This document shows positions 13,728-19,579 of a stretch of 19,579 nt of DNA, piece after piece. Source of the stretch: an uncultured Lachnospiraceae bacterium (lineage in GTDB: Bacteria; Bacillota; Clostridia; Lachnospirales; Lachnospiraceae); contig CAJUJG010000040.1 in the NCBI GenBank assembly GCA_910586715.1, forward strand, positions 12,228-31,806, in the 5' to 3' direction. A program made the position numbers and the translations under genes. Under the pieces are notes generated by a model. That model worked only from the letters and a program-made list of their open reading frames with translations. It did no database searches and was not told the origin of the DNA. Each line of letters starts with the position of its first letter. Position 1 is the first letter of the stretch.

Positions 13728-14840
13728 ATGGCAAGTTTATCATTAAAGAACGTTTGCAAGGTATATCCGAACGGATTTGAGGCAGTTAAAAATTTTAATC
13801 TTGAAATCGCAGATAAAGAGTTCATCATTTTCGTTGGACCTTCAGGATGCGGTAAGTCAACAACACTTCGTATGATTGCAGGTCTTGAAGATATTTCTTC
13901 AGGTGAGTTGAGAATCGGCGACAGAGTTGTTAACGACGTGGAGCCGAAGGACAGAGACATCGCGATGGTATTCCAGAACTACGCTCTGTATCCTCATATG
14001 TCAGTATATGACAACATGGCATTTGGTCTCAAGTTAAGAAAGGTGCCGAAGCCGGAAATCGACAAGATGGTTCGTGATGCAGCAAAGATTCTTGACCTTG
14101 AGAAGCTCCTTGACAGAAAGCCGAAGGCTTTGTCAGGCGGTCAGAGACAGCGTGTTGCTATGGGTCGTGCGATTGTACGTAATCCTAAGGTATTCCTCAT
14201 GGACGAGCCTCTTTCAAACTTGGATGCAAAGCTTCGTGTACAGATGCGTATCGAGATTGCAAAGCTTCATCAGAGACTTGGAACAACCATCATTTACGTT
14301 ACACATGACCAGACAGAGGCTATGACGCTTGGTACACGTATCGTTGTTATGAAGGATGGTATTGTACAGCAGGTAGACACACCGCAGAACTTATATGACA
14401 GACCGCAGAACCTGTTCGTTGCTGGATTTATGGGTTCTCCGCAGATGAACTTCATTGATGCAAAGGTAGAAATTAAGGGTGATACAGCTTACTTGAACGT
14501 AGCGGATCTTTCTATTCCTCTTCCTCCTGCAAAGTCTAAGAAGTTAGTTGATGGCGGTTACAATGGAAAGACTGTTACATTTGGTATCAGACCGGAAGAT
14601 ATTTATGATTCTCAGATGATGGTAGAGGCAAAGGCTGAGAGTACATTCAGCACAACAATCCGTGTATACGAGCTTCTTGGAGCAGAAGTATTCTTATATG
14701 CAGATATTGCTGAGTTCCCTATCACGGCAAGAGTTGATCCCAGAACAACGGCAAGACCGGGCGATAAGGTTAAGTTTGCTATGGATGTTGAAAAGATCCA
14801 TGTATTTGATAAGGAAACAGAGAAGGTTATTACAAACTAG
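13728..14840 (+). CDS. msmX: Sugar ABC transporter ATPase, MsmX/MalK/UgpC type
   Basis: This is a 370-residue ATPase that energises one or more carbohydrate ABC importers at the inner face of the membrane. Walker A is GPSGCGKST (37-45), the Q-loop lies in VFQNYALYPHM, the signature is LSGGQRQRVAMGRAI (135-149), Walker B is VFLMDEP (155-161), the D-loop is SNLDAKLR, and the switch His is H193 in YVTHDQTEAM. Residues about 240-370 form the TOBE/OB regulatory part seen in MalK and MsmX. No permease or binding-protein gene is nearby, which fits a shared multi-sugar ATPase like Bacillus MsmX. The start follows AGGAGG. Codon use differs from the neighbours (AAG, CGT, TTC and AAC preferred), as for highly expressed genes. 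A terminator and a CdaR-like regulator follow. Confidence 0.93.
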   Translation: MASLSLKNVCKVYPNGFEAVKNFNLEIADKEFIIFVGPSGCGKSTTLRMIAGLEDISSGELRIGDRVVNDVEPKDRDIAMVFQNYALYPHMSVYDNMAFGLKLRKVPKPEIDKMVRDAAKILDLEKLLDRKPKALSGGQRQRVAMGRAIVRNPKVFLMDEPLSNLDAKLRVQMRIEIAKLHQRLGTTIIYVTHDQTEAMTLGTRIVVMKDGIVQQVDTPQNLYDRPQNLFVAGFMGSPQMNFIDAKVEIKGDTAYLNVADLSIPLPPAKSKKLVDGGYNGKTVTFGIRPEDIYDSQMMVEAKAESTFSTTIRVYELLGAEVFLYADIAEFPITARVDPRTTARPGDKVKFAMDVEKIHVFDKETEKVITN

Positions 14841-14870
14841 CATTCTGCATTCCTGAAATACGATAATGTA

Positions 14871-14899
14871 CCCCCGATAGATTTTCTGTCGGGGGTTTT
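14871..14899 (+). terminator. Intrinsic terminator after msmX
   Basis: A 10-bp GC-rich stem, CCCCCGATAG (14871-14880) with CTGTCGGGGG (14886-14895, one G-U pair), has a 5-nt loop and is followed by TTTT. It ends only 22 bp before the next start codon, so that gene needs read-through or a promoter within the end of msmX. Confidence 0.92.
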
Positions 14900-14920
14900 G
14901 TATACACGAAAGGAGGAAGT

Positions 14921-16009
14921 ATGATTTCAAATCAAATGATTCAGGCAAGCATTGATGAGCTGAAGGGAATCACAAAGGTTGATTTTTGTGTTATTGATAT
15001 GGAGGGTATTGTAGTAGCGTCAACTTTTGATAATAAGGATGTCTCGCAGGAACTGGTTGAGAGTTTTGCAAACTCACCTGCGGATAGCCAAATCGTTGGT
15101 GATTACCATATGTTGAAGGTGCTCGAGGATAAGGATATCATTTATGTGCTGATTTCAAAGGGAACAGGCATTGCGGATGCATATATGATTGGAAGAATCG
15201 CGGTAAGCCAGATTCAGAATTTAATGATTGCATATAAAGAGCACTTTGACAAAAGCAACTTCTTTCAAAATCTTCTTTTGGATAATTTTCTTTTGGTGGA
15301 CATTTATAACCGTGCAAAGAGATTGCATATTGCGCCTGACATGCCGCGTGTCGTGTATTTAGTAGAGGCGCAGAATGACAAGGATAATGTGTCGATGGAA
15401 CTTTTAAAGAATCTGTTTGCGGAACAGTCAGGATTTTATCTTACTGCAGTGGAGCAGAAAAACATTATTGTCATTAAAGAGTTGACTTCAGTGGACGCTT
15501 ATGATGAAGTGGAGCGGGAAGCGCAGGTCATTGTTGACATGATGAACTCAGAAGCGATGCTGGTTACAAGAGTTTCTTACGGTACAATCGTGGGTGAACT
15601 GAAGGAGGTATCCAAATCCTATAAAGAAGCGAAAATGGCGATGGATGTAGGCAAGATTTTTTATATGGAAAAGCCAATAAATGCATATAATACGCTTGGG
15701 ATTGGAAGGCTGATATATCAGCTTCCTATTAACCTCTGCCGTATATTTATTACGGAGATTTTTGGAGAGAACGTGATTCATGATATAGATGAAGAAATGC
15801 TCACGACGGTGCAGAAGTTTTTTGACAATAACCTGAACGTATCAGAAACGTCAAGACAGCTTTTTGTACATCGAAATACGCTTGTATACCGAATTGAAAA
15901 GCTGAATCAGGCAACAGGGCTTGATATTCGGAAATTTGAAGATGCGCTTACATTTAAAATAGCATTGATGGTTGTTAATTATATGAAGTATATTGATTCT
16001 TTAGAATAA
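14921..16009 (+). CDS. PucR/CdaR-family transcriptional regulator
   Basis: This is a 362-residue protein. Residues 1 to about 130 resemble the sugar-diacid-recognition sensory domain (beginning DELKGITKVDFCVIDMEG). The middle is a GGDEF-like PucR linker domain (about 140-255), and the C-terminus is the PucR-type helix-turn-helix with FFDNNLNVSETSRQLFVHRN and TLVYRIEKLNQATGLDIRKF. Family members such as CdaR activate sugar-acid uptake genes; the ligand here is unknown. The start at 14921 has AGGAGG at 14911-14916. It lies behind the msmX terminator with no room for a standard promoter in between, so its level may depend on terminator read-through. The adjacency suggests it senses carbon source and controls the shared sugar ATPase or its partners. 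Confidence 0.87.
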   Translation: MISNQMIQASIDELKGITKVDFCVIDMEGIVVASTFDNKDVSQELVESFANSPADSQIVGDYHMLKVLEDKDIIYVLISKGTGIADAYMIGRIAVSQIQNLMIAYKEHFDKSNFFQNLLLDNFLLVDIYNRAKRLHIAPDMPRVVYLVEAQNDKDNVSMELLKNLFAEQSGFYLTAVEQKNIIVIKELTSVDAYDEVEREAQVIVDMMNSEAMLVTRVSYGTIVGELKEVSKSYKEAKMAMDVGKIFYMEKPINAYNTLGIGRLIYQLPINLCRIFITEIFGENVIHDIDEEMLTTVQKFFDNNLNVSETSRQLFVHRNTLVYRIEKLNQATGLDIRKFEDALTFKIALMVVNYMKYIDSLE

Positions 16010-16023
16010 ATAATAACAGTTCT

Positions 16024-16101
16024 AACCCCCTCTTTGTGGACATACATTAGTGTAGGAAGAATAGGTACACTATACTGGATTGTAAACGGGAGGGGGTTTT
16101 T
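16024..16101 (+). promoter_or_regulatory. Long-loop hairpin that holds the ribosome site of the next gene, with operator-like repeat inside
   Basis: AACCCCCTC at 16024-16032 is perfectly complementary to GAGGGGGTT at 16090-16098, which contains the ribosome site of the gene starting at 16102 and is followed by TTTTT. Read-through RNA from the regulator upstream would therefore both terminate and hide the ribosome site. The loop carries TATACT at 16071-16076, a possible -10 box, flanked by the inverted repeat TAGTGTA (16048-16054) and TACACTA (16066-16072), a plausible operator. A transcript started within the loop would leave the ribosome site free. Confidence 0.5.
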
Positions 16102-16968
16102 ATGCAATTTTTTTATATAGATTACATGAACGGTGACCGAAAAGAGCGTAATGTGGGTTTTTTGAGAGTAGAACGCAGTGGAATCTGCGTAGGGCTGCGC
16201 GGTGTGCCATTACAGTGTGGAAATAGATGCAGTGTGTATGCCGTTGGCGATAACGGCGAAAAATGGTGTTTGGGCGAGGTGAGTATTCAAAACGGATATG
16301 GTATGGAAAAACTTGCGTGGGGAGATGTGAAAGGCTTCGAGAAGTGTGTTTGTATAGAAGTGCCGTTTTATGGAAGCCGGAAGGGTCTGTGTGTACTGCG
16401 GGAAAGCGCCATGACGCAGTCTGAGGCATATATTCAGACGGCACAGAACAATACCTATGCCGGAGCGCATATGCAAAAAGAATCAGAAGATATAGCAGAG
16501 GAAAAGAGCACACATAGTCATGATAATGTCAACCGCGATTTGCCTGATAAGCTTCCGCAGGATAAATGGGAGCAGCTTTCCGATACTTATCCGCATGTGC
16601 ATATTTTTCCCGAGGCGCAGTCTCTGCTGATAAAGCCAAAAGATCTTGTGATACTGACACAGCGTTATCACAGTCTGATTTCCAACTCGTTTGTGTTGCA
16701 TTCGTATTATAATTACAGGCAGCTCTTGCTGTTTCGGTTTGAGAAGCGGCAGTTGGCAAGCAGCAGGCTTCAGGCGGCGGGTACGGGGGAGCCTTCCGTA
16801 GAGTATTACCTCGGCGTTCCGGGAGTTTATTATGATAGGGAAAAAAGAATCGCACAGATGTTTGGATTTGAAGGATTTGACATTGGTGAGGCGCGGATGC
16901 GCGAGGAGGAAAAGCGCGAGATTTATGAAGGGTGCTTCGGATATTATATGAAGCAGGTGGAAATTTAA
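16102..16968 (+). CDS. DUF6128-like protein of unknown function
   Basis: This is a 288-residue protein with no signal peptide or membrane segment. Residues 1 to about 95 are a beta-rich domain (FFYIDYMNG, GFLRVERSGICVGLRGVPL, GEKWCLGEVSIQNG) with four or more Cys. Residues about 105-150 are a polar linker. The C-terminal 135 residues begin KWEQLSDTYPHVHIFPEAQ and contain LIKPKDLVILTQRYHSLISN, SFVLHSYYNYRQLLLFR, YYLGVPGVYYDREKRIAQMF and the end GYYMKQVEI. That is the pattern I recall for the DUF6128 domain of Lachnospiraceae proteins. No function is known. It starts right after a hairpin with a buried ribosome site and converges with the NrdG-type gene. Confidence 0.75.
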   Translation: MQFFYIDYMNGDRKERNVGFLRVERSGICVGLRGVPLQCGNRCSVYAVGDNGEKWCLGEVSIQNGYGMEKLAWGDVKGFEKCVCIEVPFYGSRKGLCVLRESAMTQSEAYIQTAQNNTYAGAHMQKESEDIAEEKSTHSHDNVNRDLPDKLPQDKWEQLSDTYPHVHIFPEAQSLLIKPKDLVILTQRYHSLISNSFVLHSYYNYRQLLLFRFEKRQLASSRLQAAGTGEPSVEYYLGVPGVYYDREKRIAQMFGFEGFDIGEARMREEEKREIYEGCFGYYMKQVEI

Positions 16969-17031
16969 TTCCTGTGAGCAAGGGGTTAAGTGCCGTGTTT
17001 AAAACCAACTAAATTTGGGCATATTGGCGAT

Positions 17032-17736
17032 TTATATGCCGCGTAGATGTGTGTTGGGAATGTATGTTTGGCAAAGGCGCTCAAAATGCAAGAGCGTTTC
17101 TGTTTCGTGAGCATGAAATCCTTTTTGGAAAACACCGTCGCTTTCTGCATAAGACTGTAAATAATAGGCGTTTGCGCCTGTTATCCATTTGCAAATGGAC
17201 AAAATATCCGCTTCGTCGTGCAGCTCTTTGACAAGGGTAGTGCGGAATTCATAGGAGAAGCTGTTCTCATCGGTACAGGGCTGGGACAAAAGAATCTCTA
17301 CGGATTTTCTGACGTCGGGTAATGCTGAAAAAGTGACAGTCGTGTCATATTTTTCGGGGGCATTTTTGACGTCCATTGCGCAGCAATCAATCAATCTGTC
17401 TTCAATCAGGGAGGCGAGCATGGCGGGGCTAGAGCCGTTGGTATCAAGCTTGACTTTGTAGCCGAGTTTTTTTATGTCTGCAATTAAAGCAGGCAGGTCA
17501 CTATTGATTGTCGGTTCTCCGCCCGTGATACACACGCCCGTAAGAATGCCCTTGCGTTTTTTTAAAAATGCAAAAAGCTCGTCCTGCGTATAGGCATCAA
17601 TGCAGTCGGACGCGAGAACAATATCTTTATTATGACAAAAGGGACAGCGGAAGTTGCAGCCGCCTAAAAAAAGCGTACAAGCCACGCGCCCTGGATAGTC
17701 AAGAAGGGTTGTTTTATTAAGACCTAAAATTTTCAT
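17032..17736 (-). CDS. nrdG: Anaerobic ribonucleoside-triphosphate reductase activating protein (radical SAM)
   Basis: This is a 234-residue radical SAM enzyme that installs the glycyl radical on class III ribonucleotide reductase NrdD under anaerobic conditions. The 4Fe-4S motif C-x3-C-x2-C is CNFRCPFC (27-34), the SAM-binding GGEP is at 72-75 (CITGGEPTI), and the N-terminus LNKTTLLDYPG is typical of the longer NrdG2 type. The frame is open from 17748, but the ATG at 17736 is preferred because GGAGG is five bases before it. No nrdD is seen in the window. Its 5' leader on the minus strand is about 120 bases long and carries two hairpins. It converges on the DUF6128-like gene and diverges from the transglutaminase-like gene. 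Confidence 0.9.
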   Translation of the reverse strand: MKILGLNKTTLLDYPGRVACTLFLGGCNFRCPFCHNKDIVLASDCIDAYTQDELFAFLKKRKGILTGVCITGGEPTINSDLPALIADIKKLGYKVKLDTNGSSPAMLASLIEDRLIDCCAMDVKNAPEKYDTTVTFSALPDVRKSVEILLSQPCTDENSFSYEFRTTLVKELHDEADILSICKWITGANAYYLQSYAESDGVFQKGFHAHETETLLHFERLCQTYIPNTHLRGI

Positions 17737-17751
17737 TTTTGCCTCCATGGG

Positions 17752-17822
17752 TCAAGCGAACATGCTTGCATGTTCATTTGACCCTCAAATCAAGGTTGAA
17801 AGATTTTCTTTCAACCTTTCAC
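17752..17822 (-). promoter_or_regulatory. Two hairpins in the nrdG 5' leader
   Basis: GGGTCAA and AACATG are paired with CATGTT and TTGACCC in one interrupted stem around a CTTG loop (17752-17784). Next to it a perfect 10-bp stem, AGGTTGAAAG with CTTTCAACCT, spans 17794-17818. The first hairpin ends only a few bases before the nrdG ribosome site, so it may affect translation or bind a regulator. Confidence 0.55.
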
Positions 17823-17862
17823 TTCTTTCATATTTCACAAACCTTTTTTGTAGTTCTCTCAT

Positions 17863-17891
17863 ATTATATACAAAATAACCGATTGACACAA
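17863..17891 (-). promoter_or_regulatory. Promoter for nrdG
   Basis: On the minus strand TTGTGT (17891-17886) and TATAAT (17868-17863) are separated by 17 bases. The -35 box overlaps the -35 box of the divergent promoter. Confidence 0.6.
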
Positions 17892-17911
17892 CATAAAAAA
17901 AGTCTTATAAT
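17883..17911 (+). promoter_or_regulatory. Exact-consensus sigma-A promoter for the transglutaminase-like gene
   Basis: TTGACA at 17883-17888 and TATAAT at 17906-17911 with exactly 17 bases between form the ideal vegetative promoter. Transcription would start near 17918, about 100 bases before the start codon at 18020. Confidence 0.8.
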
Positions 17912-18019
17912 TAAGTAAATTAATCGCTTTTTTCAAATAAATGCGACAATTGCGGCATATGGAGGTGCCGTTTGGTTTTGGCTCATGGGGGAGTATAAGT
18001 AGGAAGAGGAGGTACCATT

Positions 18020-19579
18020 ATGCGTATAGTAGAGAAGCTGCTATACGGAATTGGTGGTCTGCTTGCGCTTATACTCCTTTTTATTGCGCTTTGCAGCCAC
18101 AATCCCGATATAGCCGTAAAAATTGGGGAACGTCTGAAGAAACCGGACGAAACCATCGAAACAAATGTGCCTGAGGAAGGTCAGGCAGGAAACTTTGTTA
18201 TAAAAACAACAGTGACACAGGGGGAACAGCCTGCGGCGGAAAGTCCGGATTCGGACGATGATGATGCGCAGAAAAAGTTGAAGATTCCACCAAAGGTAGC
18301 TGCGCTTACAGGTTATATTCCGATTAAGTCAACCGGTACGGAAGTCACGCAGGCGAAAGCAGATGAGATTTTAGAAACGCTTAGCAAGGGCGAAACCGGA
18401 GAGAGACTTACGTTTGACGAGGAATTTTATCCGTATTATGCCATGCTTAATGACACGCAAAAGGCACTTTACCGGCAGTTGTATGCGAATGCGGATGCGA
18501 TGCAGAAAAATTTCTCGCCGGTAACAGATATTACGGCAACCGACCTGAAGAATGCGTTTACGGCTGTTGTGAACGACCACCCCGAACTGTTTTGGGTGGA
18601 TACGGCATACAAGTATAAATACGCGCCGCTTGGACCTGTAGCGGATATTACGCTTGTGTTTAATGTCACGGCAAACGACATTGACGGTTCCAAATCAAAG
18701 TTTGAGGACGCGGCAAAGCTGATTTTGGATAAAACGTATGGGTGTTACACGGATTATGATAAGGAGAAAGAGGCGCATGACGCGTTGATTGGCTCTGTTC
18801 GGTATGATGCAAACGCACCCATGAATCAAAGCGCGTACAGTGCGCTGGTATACGGAAGAACCGTGTGTGCGGGATATGCGAGGGCGTTACAGTATGTACT
18901 CCAGCAGCTTGATATTCCCTGCTATTACGTCACGGGATATGCCGGTGAAAATCATGCATGGAATATTGTAAAGCTTGAGGACGGACAGTATTATAATGTG
19001 GACAGTACATGGGATGATACCAACCCGAATACGTATGATTATTTTAACTGTTCAGATGCAGAATATGCAGGAAATCACATACGTAAGGATTTGTCGATTT
19101 ATCTTCCGGCATGCAGGGGAAGCAGATACAGCGGGCTTGAGGTAAATCCGTCCGTGCCTTCCGATACCACGACCGTGACGCCGCCGACAAAACCGACGAC
19201 GACCGGACCGGCAACGGTTACAACAGTTACAGGAACATCAACTACGACCACGACGACAGGCAATAGTACCGTGACAGAAACACCGGTTGTTGATAACACG
19301 GCAAATATTACGGTCCAGACTGTACGCGGCAGTGAGGATGGTTATATCGGAAACATTGACGATTATTATATTGAGTGCTTCGCGGCAATGATGGCGACAG
19401 ATGATTATAATGTCAGCTTCGAATTGATTATTACAGATAAGGACCTTTGGGATGATATTTTTGAGGCGTATGATGAGGGCGACTGTCAGGACGGATATAT
19501 TGAGCGGTATTTGGTTGAGAAGCACAGGAACAGTTGTATGATGAGCGTCACGGCACAGGAGCGCGAGGATGGAAGCTGG
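18020..19579 (+). CDS. Membrane-anchored or secreted transglutaminase-like protein (partial, runs off the window)
   Basis: The frame is open from ATG 18020 to the end of the window (520 codons, no stop). AGAGGAGG lies just upstream. Residues about 7-26 are a hydrophobic segment (signal anchor), followed by an acidic linker. Residues about 110-215 have the segment FDEEFYPYYAMLNDTQKALY and a lead-in domain common beside transglutaminase folds. The core shows the Cys-His-Asp triad: C283 in VCAGYARALQYVL, H312 in ENHAWNIVKL and D328 in YYNVDSTWDD. A linker of about 40 residues rich in Thr and Pro (about 375-415, 19141-19270) precedes a C-terminal region cut by the window edge. It probably acts at the cell surface as a protease, cross-linker or peptidoglycan-related enzyme. 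GC content looks higher than in the genes at the left of the window. Confidence 0.88.
   Translation, partial: MRIVEKLLYGIGGLLALILLFIALCSHNPDIAVKIGERLKKPDETIETNVPEEGQAGNFVIKTTVTQGEQPAAESPDSDDDDAQKKLKIPPKVAALTGYIPIKSTGTEVTQAKADEILETLSKGETGERLTFDEEFYPYYAMLNDTQKALYRQLYANADAMQKNFSPVTDITATDLKNAFTAVVNDHPELFWVDTAYKYKYAPLGPVADITLVFNVTANDIDGSKSKFEDAAKLILDKTYGCYTDYDKEKEAHDALIGSVRYDANAPMNQSAYSALVYGRTVCAGYARALQYVLQQLDIPCYYVTGYAGENHAWNIVKLEDGQYYNVDSTWDDTNPNTYDYFNCSDAEYAGNHIRKDLSIYLPACRGSRYSGLEVNPSVPSDTTTVTPPTKPTTTGPATVTTVTGTSTTTTTTGNSTVTETPVVDNTANITVQTVRGSEDGYIGNIDDYYIECFAAMMATDDYNVSFELIITDKDLWDDIFEAYDEGDCQDGYIERYLVEKHRNSCMMSVTAQEREDGSW

Noticed and set aside
16529..17008. A 159-codon minus-strand open frame antisense to the DUF6128-like gene, and a similar 137-codon one at 16100-16513
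   Set aside because: Both lie fully antisense to a gene with clear family motifs and have no protein features of their own.
17941..18174. A 77-codon open frame before and overlapping the transglutaminase-like gene
   Set aside because: Arg-rich, no recognisable domain, overlaps the real gene in another frame, and lacks a good ribosome site.

Overview
The window looks like chromosomal DNA of a spore-forming, low-GC Clostridia member, most likely Lachnospiraceae. The sequence-level reasons are strong AGGAGG-type ribosome sites, sigma-A promoters close to TTGACA-N17-TATAAT, the spore-maturation genes spmA and spmB, a class III ribonucleotide reductase activase implying anaerobic life, and family-typical genes (DUF6128-like protein, YesL/DUF624 protein, MsmX-type ATPase next to a PucR/CdaR regulator). 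No tRNA, rRNA, CRISPR array or intact transposase was recognised.

Region 1 (1-5720) is a disrupted spmAB locus. The last 38 codons of spmA open the window and spmB is intact at 5199-5720, but about 5 kb lies between them: a broken C-terminus of an Rpn/PD-(D/E)XK transposase-nuclease (132-430), a second, decayed copy of the spmA 3' end (about 582-707), a large HD-phosphohydrolase/Hsp90-type ATPase protein (844-3372), a Tic20/DUF4870-like membrane protein, and a LytTR-type regulator on the opposite strand. The HD-Hsp90 protein is the best candidate for a poorly described system: its architecture suggests a single-gene conflict or anti-phage module, and it sits at a scarred insertion site.

Region 2 (5719-9665) starts with a compact palindromic, MITE-like element right after spmB. 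It is followed by a response regulator and hybrid histidine kinase pair, then a monocistronic HPr paralogue that has lost the catalytic His15 but keeps Ser46, the pattern known from Bacillus Crh.

Region 3 (9750-12652) is a probable operon of D-lactate dehydrogenase, a GNAT acetyltransferase and a tandem HD/HD-GYP protein with a degenerate second metal site.

Region 4 (12590-16101) is carbohydrate uptake and its control: a YesL/DUF624 protein behind a structured leader whose promoter lies inside the upstream gene, the shared sugar-ABC ATPase MsmX, and a CdaR-like regulator. The Crh-like HPr, MsmX and CdaR-like genes suggest linked carbon-source control, though this is inference from proximity.

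Region 5 (16102-19579) holds the DUF6128-like gene, whose ribosome site forms one arm of a hairpin, the convergent NrdG-type activase, and a secreted or membrane-anchored transglutaminase-like protein running off the window. The last two diverge from a pair of overlapping promoters, one of them an exact consensus.
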